A program made the position numbers and the translations under genes. Below the pieces are notes generated by a model. That model did no database searches and was not told the origin of the DNA. It was given only the letters and a program-made list of their open reading frames with translations. A stretch of 64,000 nucleotides of DNA from Rhizoclosmatium globosum (lineage: Eukaryota > Chytridiomycota > Chytridiomycetes > Chytridiales > Chytriomycetaceae): NCBI GenBank assembly GCA_002104985.1, contig MCGO01000039.1, positions 248,001 to 312,000 on the forward strand, given 5' to 3'. This document shows, in pieces, positions 10,870 through 22,694 of this stretch. How positions within the stretch are numbered: the stretch's first letter is position 1; every line of letters begins with the position of its first letter.

Positions 10870-13800
10870 ATGGCACCAGCTGAACGCGAACCGCGTCGAA
10901 GAGTGAGGGGACAGCAGAAAGTGGCTCCTCCGCCTCTTCCTTTCAAATCAAACCCTCTGGCGCTACCTCAAGACGTCAACATCACTGTGAGAAGTGGGGC
11001 GACTCTGGGATCACATACCTACTCCTCTCTTTCCGAGTTCATTGCTCACAAGTAATATTCTAAATTTGTGATACTCAGTTTCTCTTATTCCATCAAAATA
11101 GTGACAAAGGCCTCAAAATTGCAGGGTCGTGGATCGCAATGACGATTTTTAACATTTCATTCGGTATTCCTTCCATTAAAGAAATTTGAACATTCTAACT
11201 GACCCAATATAGAGTTTCCAATTGAATGGCTTTACTTCTTTTTCTACTTCACCTTGAAGATCTGCTACAAAATCAGCAAACGAAGCACACTCTTATTTTT
11301 CCTTATTACAACATCCTCGTTCCTCCTCGACTATCTCATTCTGCACACGCTATCATACAAAACAACTTCTGTTGTTGCCACCACACTCATCCAACTGATA
11401 CTTCTCTCCACAGCCATGCACGAATTTGGATTTCTTAAACCTAGCATCGAATCAACAATGGGCTCTATTGTGTCCGTCTTTTTCATAGCCCTTCGATTCG
11501 CAATTTGGGATATCAGCCCCGTTTCAGAACACACAACCTTAAACGCGAAACAACAGACCATAAAACAAATGCTCGTATCCAACGCAAACTCAATTCCACT
11601 CCCCACTGCAACTGAGACATCTACTCCCTCAAAATGGGTTCTCGTAACGACTACAAACTCACCCCCTCTCTGGGTAACCATTCAAATACCCATCGCTATC
11701 CACTGCATGTCCTTCGCGATCGTGTATAGTGTGTGGAAAGCGAGTCGTGTGGTGAAAAACAACTTTTCGCTCGTGTGTAGGTTTTTCGGGTGCATGGACC
11801 CGATGGCGCCTGTTCTTTTGGTGGAGGAAGTTGCGGCGAGGAGTGTACGGATTAGTTGGGGAGATAAAAAGAGGCGGATTGAGGAGTTGATTTCAAGTAC
11901 GGGACTTATGAGTACGATTCATGGGTCGAATGGGGTTGTGGGCGGTGGTGTGGCTGGGGAATCTTCTAGTTTTTTGAGCAATGGTAATATTTTGGCGACT
12001 AGTCAAGTTGGGTATGGGGGGAGGAAGGGAAGACGGGCTGCTGCTGCTGCCGCTGCCGCCGCAGCTGCTGCTACGACTCATACCAGTCAGAAAGACCGTG
12101 AAGAGAATGATGATGGCGATGATGATTCATCTACCTCAAATCTAAGTGGTGATATGGATAGTGATATGAAGTTTGCGCCGCCTCGAAAGTTTGAGATTGA
12201 AGTCAACGGTGAAATCGTTGGTGAAACGATTCGAACTGAGACTTGCGTTGATATCAAGGGTTTGCAATACAGCACAGAATACAAGATTCGCGTCTGGGCT
12301 GTTGCCGCCAAAAACAAAAAAGCTGCATCCAAGTTTCTTCACATCAAGACTCTTGAAAAGAAGGACGATATACAAGGTACCTATTTTCTGTATTTTTTGA
12401 ATTCGGATGTAACATAAATTGATCGGTTACAGAAGAACAAACCAAGAAACGTACAATCGCAATACAAACTACTCCTCCAACATCTCGACCTGAGTCGCCT
12501 CAATTATCAAATGAAAATGTGCAAAATTTTGATTCACAGTCTTCGCATGGTGTAGACGCCAGTCAATTGTCAAACGAACAGCTGTTGCTTGAGTCTCAAA
12601 CACGAGCCGCTGAAGCCGCTCTAGCAGCTGAAGCTCAAGAAGCTCATTATATAGCGGAAATTGCACGTCTACAGCAATCTATTGCTCATACGCGCTACCT
12701 CCAAAGCGAATTTGAGAAAACCGAACAAGCTACCCGCGAAGAGCATGCCACAAGAATGTCAGAACTAGAGGCCCAACTCTTAAAACTCAAGGCAGAGAGG
12801 AAATCTACTGAGCCTCATCGACTTGCATTGAAAGCGGAGTTGAAGAGACTGGAAGAAACACGTCGCAACACTGAGAGCAGGCGCATCAAAGTGGAACATA
12901 CCTTGAATAGCGCTAAAATGGAGCTGCAGCACACGAAAGATGAAGTCTTGAATGGAGAAAAGGAAATTGAGCAGCTTAAGGCTGATATCAAAAGAATCGA
13001 GGCTAAAACTCGGTCCGAAGAGGAAGCATTTGAAAAGAAGAAGAAGGAGATGGATGAGCAGGTCTCGCGATTGAAGGCCGAGTTAAAGATGCTCGACGCA
13101 TTAAGAGCCAACGCCAAAAAGAATGAAGAAGATGTGAGAAATCAGATCCGCATCAAACAGGCTGTGATTGAAGGTATCGAAAAGGAAACTGCTTTAATTG
13201 GAAATAGCCAATTTAGCACCATCGAGGAATTCGAGGAACGTGAAAGAGCCATCGACGAAGACCTGAAAGTTTGGAATGAAATTCACGAAAAACTGCTCTC
13301 AGAACTGCAAAGACACAAAGCAGAGTTGAAGGAGGAAAAGCGCGTGAAAGAGGTCTTGTTACATGAGTTGTCACGGTCGAGATCGAAGACGAACATGGAT
13401 ATCACTGGAGACCATTCTTTGAATAAGCCAGGCTCTTCGTCGCGTGGAGGCAAAATCAGGCTTTTGCAGAGTCCACCCCCTATTTTACAACAACCGCAGC
13501 TGTTTCATGAACCACCGCCAGTGGTGCAGGCAACTTCTCAAACTCAGCGGTCATTGTTGGATCCCACTGTTCTCGAGTTTGAGCCGGTTCAGCGGTTGCC
13601 GAACGCGTTTGACTTGATGGGGACGCATTTGCCTCGAATGCCAAGTAACGTGAACAGAAATATGACGCCGCCATCTTTATTACATCACTCGCCCACTGAG
13701 CCTCCGGGTAATTTTATTTAACGGTAAATCTTTCACTGACATGCATTTACAGGACTAGGATTCAAGTATTCTCATGCGCCTGCGTACACGTCAGCAGCAG

Positions 13801-13916
13801 CATCCATTTCAGCGCCTCTTGCTTCTAATTTGGCCCAAAAATCACCTAAGGACGATGATATAGAACGAGCAGTGGCGAACTCGCTTATGGGAGAAATACG
13901 TGGCGGAATGGTTTGA
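10870..13916 (+). CDS. Multi-pass membrane protein with FN3 domain and long coiled coil
   Basis: Five exons: 10870-11051, 11102-11163, 11213-12376, 12433-13707, 13753-13916, all in phase, about 949 residues. Order: basic N-terminus; four or so hydrophobic segments (GSWIAMTIFNISF; LYFFFYFTLKICY; LLFFLITTSSFLLDYLIL; GSIVSVFFIALRFAIW, plus one before the FN3); a fibronectin type III domain (APVLLVEEVAARSVRISW ... STEYKIRVWAVAA) interrupted by an insert with an uninterrupted 12-15 Ala run; then about 250 residues of coiled coil; then a Pro/Gln-rich tail ending ERAVANSLMGEIRGGMV. FN3 plus coiled-coil membrane proteins of unknown function occur in other fungi; a tether or scaffold is a guess. Confidence 0.75.
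12038..12077 (+). repeat. Poly-alanine codon repeat
   Basis: GCT/GCC-rich repeat encoding an uninterrupted alanine run inside the insert of the FN3 domain. Mixed codons rather than a pure trinucleotide repeat suggest a stable tract. Confidence 0.8.
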
Positions 13917-14162
13917 TTTGATAAGGAGTAATGGAATATCATTTATTTTTTATAGAATTTGGCTTTCTCCCCATTCCATTTTGTTTTGATTTTACGCAAA
14001 AACAACCACTTCAAAGAAGCAACTGTCTCAAATCCTTTGCAAGCTTGCCGATAAATCTATCTTGACTTCCTTACTTTCTGATATAAGCTTTCATCTCAGG
14101 TATCTTTGTCTCCCGCACCCTTCGAAATGCACCGACAAACAGCGCCACCAGAAAACTAGAAA

Positions 14163-14547
14163 ATGGGACCTCCAAAGAGAAAACTTCCTCAATGGGCATT
14201 CGGCGTCTTTGTATACTCCGACAACAGAAAGGAGGGCGTTTCCATCCGTCTCCTCAAGATATTTGAAACCAAGATTGGCGCATTCGGATACTGCGATGAT
14301 TTGATCCGTGATGCCAAGAACAAGAGAATCAACGAAGCAGACGATGAAGAGGAAGAGGAAGGTTTGTTCTTGTTACTTTTGATAATGAGAGGTTATTCAC
14401 GCTTGGACAGAGTTGGCGTTGCGTTTTGCGAAGCCTGACTTTGTGAATGCGGATCGCAATATTTACGACAAATACGCGCATGGGTTTGAGGATTTCTTTG
14501 CTGCGAGATACGTTGTTCAACGTGTTGAAGTTGATCAAGATAATTGA
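14163..14547 (+). CDS. Small unknown protein
   Basis: Two exons, 14163-14361 and 14411-14547, 111 residues. The sequence starts MGPPKRKLPQWAFGVFVY, contains an acidic run (DDEEEEE) at the splice point and ends RYVVQRVEVDQDN. No domain is recognised. Support is indirect: a clean GT-AG intron joining two frames in phase, a basic N-terminus with ordered-looking hydrophobic spacing, and position in an otherwise gene-free gap. It could also be part of a larger model. Confidence 0.5.
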
Positions 14548-14661
14548 GAATGCATACGGCGGGGCAAAGAATGAGGCAGGAGGAGAAGGAATATATACAT
14601 TTGGGTTGAAAAGTGGGAATAAATCTTGTTAATGATTACATAATTGTCAAAGGTTGGTGGG

Positions 14662-16582
14662 ATGTTTTGTGAGTGGTTTCAGCTCAGCCCCAGAAACGAC
14701 AGCGGAAAAGACACTCACGAAAGTGCAAGGATGGGAACCGACTCTGGAGCCAACTGCCTTCCACCAGGAGGCATTGAAGAGGTGAGTAATAGTAGTTAAA
14801 CTACCGCAGTCTCTTATGGTCCTTTGCACCAGTTTATGTGTGGGTTTCAAACCAAGACGAAGCCATCATTCTCAATCCAGGGACGATTGCGCATCACATC
14901 CACAGCTGTTCTCTTCTATGCAAACATTCTCGGTATTCTGAAGGAGGAGGTTCGTATGCAGCGTCACCTCTTTGGCAGTTGCTTCTAACACACTGAAACA
15001 GATTGAAATCAAACTGGTGGACATTGTAGGCGTTCAGAAGTGCAAGACTGCACTGATATTCCCAACTGCCATCAAGATTCGCACTCTTTCCAATTCAGTT
15101 CGTTACTGCTTGATTCGTAATGACATCTGACCTGTTTCCCCACCTTAGTATACCTTCAACTCCTTTCTCAATCGTGACCAATGCCATAATCTACTTCTGA
15201 ATGTTCTTAAAGAAGCGCTGGACAAAGCAAAGTTGGCCGACGAAAGCCCGCTATCCACCTCAGACCTTCGCCGACTTGCGTTCAATCCAAACATGTATTC
15301 TACCTCCGTTTTCGGTCTTCCCAGCAAACGGAGAAAGTCAATCGATACATTAATGCAGTTGGAAATTATATCCGGTGTCAAGAGCAACAAGAGCTCAGTG
15401 AAGGAATCTGCAAATGCCCCGTTACAACCAAAGTTCATTGACGCCATGGATCCAAACCCGCCACAAATTGTTGTCTCTGAATGCAATACTGCTCCAAATT
15501 CGAAAGCGAATTCGTTCAAAGATAATCATTCGCACAAAGCTCCTTCATTCAAAGAGACTCTCACACGCGCGTTCAAGTTTGATTGGGTGACCCATGATAA
15601 ATCGCCTCCCCATGAGCCTGAAACTCAAGGTGTCGAATCATTCGATGGGTTTATACAATCTGGAGGGTTATTTAATGGTGGAGTTTCGGTGCAAACTATT
15701 CTTCAAGACCAACCGTCTCGTCGTGAGAGTGTTGCAACGAATGAAACCAATAATAGCTCGTGGTGGTGGGGAACCATCAAAAGCACAGCAAGCAGTATTC
15801 GGTCACCTCCAGTTGCCAAACTGAAGAGGCATCCATTCTGGAGCTTGAATACACCGACAGACTTGAATTTACTCAGGCGTCGAGGAAGTGTGTTGAAGCT
15901 TCGAAAGGAACAGCAGGAACGGTCATTTGTGCATCAAAACAGTGATGACACTCTCTATGTTGCCACGACTCCTGAAAATGACGTATCGTCACCTCAACAT
16001 GAAATTCAAGAGGTTCAAGACCCGAAACTCGAATCTGGATCTTACTTTACCGTTCCTGGAAGCCTTCCACGCATGAAAGTTGTCTCGTCCCCATACTCAT
16101 CTCTCTCGCGGCTCAAAGTGCCTCTTAAAGAAGAGTCTGAATCTGACTATGGTAAATATACGGACTCTCCAACAGATACGCGGTCGCCTACGATCACTCG
16201 AGCTGCAATGCTGGTCAAGCCACGAAAAGTGTTACGCAATAATAGCGGATCGACCACTGACAGAATCTCGCGGAATGCAATAGCATCTGGCTCAAAGCTG
16301 AGGAGGCGATCCAGAAGTTCAGGGCGGAATGGGGCGTACAAAGAGGCTCAAGCGTTTTTGGAGGCTGAGGAAAAGAAGCAGGTTGAGACTACAATCGTGA
16401 CGAACGAAGTATCAGAAGTAGTAGAAGAAGAAGGGCTTCGAGAATTTATTCGGAAACAAGCTGGATCACTTGGTGTGATAGCGGCTTTGGTTGTGTTTTG
16501 CTTCTGCCTCTTGTTTGGCAGTCTCAGCCTCTTGTACAAGGTCAACACCGTTTTAACGCAATTGGAATCCTTTTCTCCTTGA
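14662..16582 (+). CDS. GRAM-domain protein with C-terminal membrane anchor
   Basis: Exons: first to 14781, then 14833-14949, 15002-15097 and 15149-16582. The GRAM lipid-binding fold is split over exons 2-4: FMCGFQ, then GRLRITSTAVLFYANILG, VDIVGVQKCKTALIFPTAIKI, and YTFNSFLNRDQC. A 400-residue low-complexity basic and Ser-rich linker follows, then one hydrophobic segment (LGVIAALVVFCFCLLFGSL) near the C-terminus. This is the layout of membrane-contact-site GRAM proteins, but no VASt sterol-transfer domain is seen. The start is uncertain: ATGs at 14662 and 14731 are both in frame, and another frame of exon 1 reads FHQEALKR, the more GRAM-like beginning, so a base error in exon 1 is possible. 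Confidence 0.7.
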
Positions 16583-16673
16583 TGTATTTTGTAATTAAAG
16601 TTCCTCGTTTATTATCGACGCAACGATATTTAGGAAAAACTTGGCCGGAAAAAAGCTGTCAAACAAAAAGCAC

Positions 16674-17967
16674 ATGGCTCCCAGAACTCGAGCTATGAGA
16701 CGACAACAAATCAATGGCGATGAAAGCGAATCTGATATTCCACTACAAGGGTCTCAGACCAGTTTGACACGATCCCAAAAACAGAATGTGCACGAAACCA
16801 TTAGTATCAAGCAGATTCCAGCATGGATGTACGAAACTTGATCATCCTCGTTATAAAACATATAAAGAAGCTTATAACTGTAACAAACAGGTTTGATAAC
16901 GCTTACATTCTGAGTGGCTATCGTCAAGAGATGGGAAACTACCGGGACTGCTTCTACTCCCTCTTGTATGTTCACAATGAGACGGGAAACATCTTCTCTC
17001 ACCTTATTGGATCATTACTTCACCTTGGATGGCTGATATACATGCTCACTTCATCTGCCAATCTCGTCAAAAGCACAGTCTTCATCACAGGAGATGTTGT
17101 GAGCGGCGATGCCGAGCTTATTAGTACCATTACATGGAAAGACTTTGCCGTTGTATCGGCTTTCATGGTTTCTGCAATCGCGTGTATGGGGTTGTCTGCG
17201 GTTCGTAACTCAACAAGAAGTTGGAACAAGGGATACAGTGTTGACCTAAGCTATTTATAGGCTTTCCACACGTTTCATTGTCACTCGTTTAAAGTTTCCA
17301 AGGCCTGGAATAAGCTGGACTTTGCTGGAATCGCGGGATTGATTGCGTAAGGTCATTTACTCTGACACTGCAGAAACTCATCAGAATTATGACAGGGGAA
17401 GCAACATTCCTTTTATTTACTATGGATTCTATTGCGAAATCAAGTTCCAGACGCTTTACATTGCGCTCATGACAACGTTTGGTATCGTCACAGTGAGTTT
17501 CAATGGTTTAGAAACCGGAATGAAACTGACCAATCACTTCATCCAGACCTTGATTACTGTATCAGAAAAGTACAGCACGCCAAAGTATCGCGCATTGAGA
17601 ACTAGTTTGTTTGTTGGAATGGGGTTTCTTCGGTTGTCCCAATCATCCACTTATTGATTGAACACGGTTACGATTACGTTAACATGGCGATGGGGTTGAA
17701 TCACGGAATCTTTGGAGGCGCGTGTTATTTGATTGGCGCTTTCTTGTATGCAAGTCGGTTCCCAGAACGATTGTTTCCTGGCAAGTGCGACCACTGGGTA
17801 TGCTTATGATTTCTATTTGACTTTCCTAAGTTTACTTTTGAATTCAGTTTCAATCTCATCAAATCTTCCACATGTTGGTGTTGACAGCAACGATTGCTCA
17901 TTTCAGGGGGATCTGTTTATCAGTGATGCATCGACACGTTGATAATTTGGCAGCCTGTCCAACTTAA
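16674..17967 (+). CDS. PAQR / hemolysin III-family seven-transmembrane receptor (Izh-like)
   Basis: Six exons: 16674-16828, 16891-17200, 17261-17346, 17396-17492, 17547-17797, 17848-17967. PAQR hallmarks: WMFDNAYILSGYR, LLYVHNETGNIFSHLIGS, LSAAFHTFHCHS, DFAGIAGLIAGSNIPFIYY, VVPIIHLLIEHGYDY and SHQIFHMLVLTATIAHFRG. The metal-binding His/Asp set expected for the family (HNET, the FHxxxCHS His pair with the following Asp, and the C-terminal HQIFH) is present, so hydrolase-type (ceramidase-like) chemistry is possible. Family members respond to adiponectin, progesterone or osmotin, or act in zinc and lipid homeostasis. In exon 5 the frame breaks near 17620-17636: one T is missing before SSVVPIIH. 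I treat this as probable sequence error. Confidence 0.8.
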
Positions 17968-18126
17968 ATAAATTCAAAGATATAAATCTGGGCACGAATC
18001 GATCATGACTCTCCTGCGAATGCAATGCTAGTGCTTGTGTTTTGTGAAGGGGGGTGGAAGAACAAAAAGGAAGAGCATCAAAAAAACATCACCCGTTCCT
18101 CACCCCCCACCACCAGCCAAGCAAAG

Positions 18127-20229
18127 ATGATGCAACAGCCGGTTATTGTTATGAGTAAGCTACAGTTTGTTTCTGATTCAATGGCAGTGTGAATCGCGCG
18201 AAGACGGCCTTGCACTGCCCCAAACAGCGGCCCTAACCAACACGCACCCGCAACAACAACAGACACCAACATGGAGCGCGAGACTGGACGCAAGGCCCAG
18301 ATGTCAAACATCGAAGCCGCGAAGGTGCGTCTCTCTCTTTGATTAGCACCCCTCAGCTAAACCCAACCATCGCACCAATCGCAGACGGTTGCCGACATTA
18401 TCCGCACGTGTCTTGGCCCACGCGCAATGCTCAAAATGCTCTTGGATCCAATGGGCGGAATTGTCCTGACAAACGATGGAAATGCGATTCTGGTTCGTTG
18501 TGGTTGTGCTTGGGTGCTGTGCTCACTCACTTTGTGTTTGCTCAGCGAGAGGTCGAGGTTGCCCACCCTGCCGCAAAGTCAATGATTGAACTGTCTAGAA
18601 CCCAAGATGAGGAGGTTGGTGATGGTACCACTTCTGTCATTATCCTTGGTATGCTTAGCCCTTTCCACCCCTCAACCACTAACCCATCTCGTTCACTCAA
18701 CAGCCGGTGAAGTCCTTGCCTCTGCTCTTCCTTCCTCGAGCGTCAAATCCACCCAATTACTATCATCTCTGCATACAAGAAGGCTCTTGAAGATGCCCTG
18801 AAAATGACCGATACCTTCGCCATCCCTGTCAACACTGAAAACAAGGAGGAAATGCTCCGTCTCATCAAATCTTCTATCGGTACCAAGATGGTTTCACAAT
18901 GGTCCGACTTGATGTGTTCCCTTGCATATGACGCCGTCAAGTGTGTTCGTATGGAAATTGACAATGCTGGAACTATGGGAGGAAAGGTTGAAGTTGACAT
19001 CAAGAGATATGCTCGTGTTGAGAAGATTCCTGGAGGAGAGATTGAGGAGTCTTGCGTTTTGGATGGTATCATGATCAACAAGGACGTTACTCACCCAAAG
19101 GTATGCGCTGGCCTCTCTGCTTCAACTCAATCTATTCTAATAATCGCTATTCATCAGATGAGACGTCGCATTGAAAACCCACGCGTTGTTTTGCTTGATT
19201 GTCCATTGGAGTACAAGAAGGGAGAATCTCAAACAAATGTCGAAGTCACTGATGAGGCTCACTGGGCTCGTCTTCTTGAAATCGAAGAGAGCAAGTGAAG
19301 GAGCTTTGTGACCACATTATCAAGGTCAAGCCAGACCTTGTCTTCACTGAGAAGGGAGTTTCAGGTTTGCTTTGTGTTGCTTTTACAACGTGGTCTAACA
19401 TCTACTAGACCTCGCTCAGCACTACTTCAACAAGGCTGGAATTACTGCTATCCGTCGTATTCGTAAGACTGACAACCATCGTGTCGCTCGTGCTACTGGA
19501 GCAACTATTCTTAACCGAGTGGAAGATCTTAAGGAAGAGGATGTTGGAACCAAGTGTGGTCTTTTCGAAGTTCGCAAGATCGGAGACGAATACTTCACCT
19601 ACCTTGTAAAGTGCGAGGACCCAAAAGCATGTACCATTGTTCTCCGCGGTCCATCAAAGGATGTTCTCCAAGAAATCGACAGGAACTTGCAGGATGCCAT
19701 GTGCGTCGCCCGTAACGTTATGTTTGAGCCAAAGCTGTGTCCTGGTGGAGGAGCCACTGAGATGGCGTTAAGTGTGATGCTCTCTGAGAAGGCTAAGAGT
19801 TTGAGTGGTGTGGAGCAGTGGCCGTACAAGGCTGTTGCTGAGGCTTTGGAGGTGATTCCAAGAACTCTTGTGCAAAACTGCGGAGGAAACGCCATCAAGA
19901 CATTGACTCAATTGCGTGTAAGTGTTTTTGGGTGAAGACGTCAAATATATTCTTACAAACTTCGTTAGGCCAAACATGCTGAAGGTCACCACACTTGGGG
20001 TATCAACGGTGAAACTGGAACTATCGTTGACATGAAGGATTACGGAATCTGGGAACCACAAGCCGTCAAATCCCAAACCATTAAGACAGCTATTGAGTCT
20101 GCTTGCTTATTGCTGCGTGTTGACGACATTGTATCGGGTCTTTCAAGAAAGAAGGATCAGGGAGGAAGCAATGCCTCTGCTGCACTGGATGGTGGTGATG
20201 AGCCAGAAGGAGACCCTCGTCAGGGATAA
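18127..20229 (+). CDS. cct3: T-complex protein 1 subunit gamma (CCT3)
   Basis: Subunit of the cytosolic CCT/TRiC chaperonin that folds actin and tubulin. First exon MMQQPVIVM splices to NTNMERETGRKAQMSN. Group II chaperonin motifs: CLGPRAMLKMLLDPMGG, DEEVGDGTTSVIIL (ATP site), RVEKIPGGEIEESCVLDG, DCPLEYKKGESQTNVEV, NLQDAMCVARNV, PGGGATEMALSV and WGINGETGTIVDMKDYGIWE, all gamma-type. At least six introns. Two single-base deletions break the frame: near 18727-18736 (before LERQIHPITIISAYKKAL) and near 19288-19292 (before VKELCDHIIKVKPDLVFTEK). As CCT3 is essential and otherwise perfect, these are most likely sequence errors, not decay. Confidence 0.92.
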
Positions 20230-20419
20230 GTTATGCTGTTATTTGCTTCTTTTTTTATAACTATTTGGGAGTTTGGAAATGGTGTTCGATAAGTGTGTTG
20301 AATATGACGCGAGTAATCCCGCATACATGAAATTTAACTCTGCCGTATCGTTCAACTTGATATCCTAAAGTGACGAACAACTTGCAAACCTTGATGCAAG
20401 CGAAAGATGATTTTATTAC

Positions 20420-22603
20420 AAACATTGAGTGAGCTTCAAGAGACACCTTCTTTCTGGCGATAGGACAAATCTGGAAACCCAAGGATTCAACAATACATTT
20501 TGGTGGCCTTAGCTTTTCAGAGAGATGTGCCAATTGGTGCGAAACAACGTTACATCTTTTGGCTTAAGTACGCTTTCTTGAAGAGCAACTTTATAAAAGT
20601 GTGACTAATTTGAGGAAGAGTATTTCGCAAAGAGTAAAGAGACTCACCTTCCAACCAGTTGACAAAAGGAGTTCAGAGCAGCGAGATCACCACATAACTC
20701 AGCAAAGTATGTAATGGAAGTGGTGGGGGCGACGATTCAAGCGCGCTTTTATAGTTGTAGAGCAGATATAACTGAACGTGGAGCATACTGCGTTGAGATA
20801 GGTTAACGTGAGCAACCAAGCCTTGGCCAGGATCTATGTACCTCAATTTAGTCAAGTCGGGCATTCTCTGCGACCAAAAGTCACTCTGCATTTCCTTTTT
20901 CGCCTCCAACAACCGTTTCCCTAAAGATACAATCAAACTTCATACAATTCCATGCAAGATTCCATGACTCTTTCCGAGTCGAGTACTGGGTGAGCATCAA
21001 GAATCAGTTTGGCTCGACTCAAGTATTCAACAGATCCTTTAAATTTATGTGACGGTGATTCAAATGCTTTGTTTATATGAGCCATAAGGTATCGAGCACA
21101 CTGCTCAACGAGCGCGTAATTATCGCCTCCGCCTGGTAAGAAAGTGTGAGTATGTAATGTGATTGTGAAATTGAATGAACCTGTCGTCATGACACCCCAG
21201 TCACCAATGAGGCGAGTGATTGATTCAAAGGAAGGTTTATGTGTGTAGTTGCGCCGACTGCCTGTTGACAAGCTGCCAAGGCGTCAGAAGCCCACCAAGT
21301 CACAGATGCCTTCAACCGCTGCAGATGCATGGATATCTGGAAGCTGAGAAAGGTATTGTTTCGATGACGGGTCGTTTGCTCCAAGAGATTGGAATTTGTT
21401 CCAGGTGCTCATGATTTGTCTGTTTGTTTTTTTTCAGGGTCAGTCTGGCGAGACAGTAGTGGCTCGATATTTCACCTTTCTGCAACATAGATAACTACTA
21501 ATGTGCTTAGCATATTCACCAACTTGAATGTGTGCATAGTTTTTGCCTGTGGTTGTTCACTTTGGTGGTGGAAAGTGATTGCCAGAGCTTTTCCAACTGA
21601 TGCTTTGGCTGCAAACGTCAGAGCAAGACGTTCAGGAATCAAAGTAGCGTACATAAGGGCAGGATGAATCGGCCCTGTAACTTCTCCTTCTTTGTTCACA
21701 TCACACATTCTCATGAGCATATCCCTCTTGGAATCCGCACGTTGCTCAGCTGAATCCATCCGTTATCAATACCATTTCGACCTGCTTTCGGACCGCATGC
21801 GCCACATACAACACCTGGTTGAAGTTTTCCCGTGTCGATATCTCGTAGCTGAAGCAAGAACCAATTCAACCCGATATTCTCCCCCTTCACGATTGTTTGG
21901 GCCAAGATACAGGTATGGGTCGCAACTTGTCCCACCATTCCGATCCACCATTTCGTACTCGTAAGTGTGGGTGAATTGAGGACAAACTGGTCCGTTGAGT
22001 CATCAAAAGTAGCAGTTGTTTCCAGATCCCGCAGTGAGGAGCTGTGGCCCAATTCGGTCATTGCAAAGCTTCCCAATACTTTAAATTGATCGATTTTCGG
22101 CAACCATTCCGACTTCTGGGCACTGCTTCCGAATGTTGCGATGGTTGATTTGAATAGAATTTCGTGTACGCCGATTCGCATTCCGAACGAGTCGCAACAC
22201 TCGGCCATTGCGCGGACAATGTGCGGGTCGTTGAATTGGGCCGCGCGTCTGATGTGACTCATTGTTCTGGTTTGGTGTTTGTGGTTTAACAGACACAAGG
22301 AGCACATTGGGTGGGTGGCGCCTTACAGTCGGTGCTCGAGTCCACGGGAATCCTCGGTTGAATTCGAGTCAGGGAAAAGGGTTCGCAGAATTGGGTCGCG
22401 GCCGATTCGAGTGAAGGCTGCCTGTGTTCGTGTAAGGGACAGTCACTTTCAATAAGTGCAAAACAGCCTTACCTGGCGCTGCACACTCCATTCCTCTCCA
22501 TATAGATACTGACTTAACTTTGTTGCACAAACAGTTCTTTCTCCTCCATATTCTGATTGGTTGGATTTACTTCTGGAATAAGGACAATAGAAAGAATTTG
22601 CAT
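20420..22603 (-). CDS. Peroxisomal acyl-CoA oxidase, frame-broken
   Basis: First step of peroxisomal beta-oxidation (acyl-CoA to trans-2-enoyl-CoA, yielding peroxide). Exons at the 5' end: 22603-22571, 22508-22473, 22421-22327, then from 22266. Landmarks: YLYGEEWSVQRQAAF, MTELGHSSSLRDLET, TKWWIGMVGQVATHTCILAQ, DNGWIQLSNVRIPR, VTWWASDALAACQQAVG, GGDNYALVEQCARYLMAHI and a C-terminal KLRPPKCIVESLG. The frame shifts by one lost base near 21728, 21250, 20935, 20541 and probably 20470; each repair restores family sequence. The middle section after VGKALAITF is also hard to join. The recovered C-terminus is short of a clear SKL-type signal because of these breaks. It starts 91 bp from the divergent signalling hybrid. 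Confidence 0.75.
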
Positions 22604-22694
22604 TGCACTCCCTCACTCCTCCCGTGCTCTAGCTCATCAAAAAACACGTATCGTTCTTCGCTTCTGACTGTTTTTCTCGACGAGCCTTTATCCG

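Noticed and set aside
15145..15519. 124-codon minus-strand ORF in the GRAM gene
   Set aside because: Antisense shadow of a confident exon.
17547..22603. Calling PAQR, CCT3 and acyl-CoA oxidase pseudogenes
   Set aside because: The breaks are single-base losses shared by several unrelated genes, one of them essential, with conserved protein sequence on both sides; sequence error fits better.
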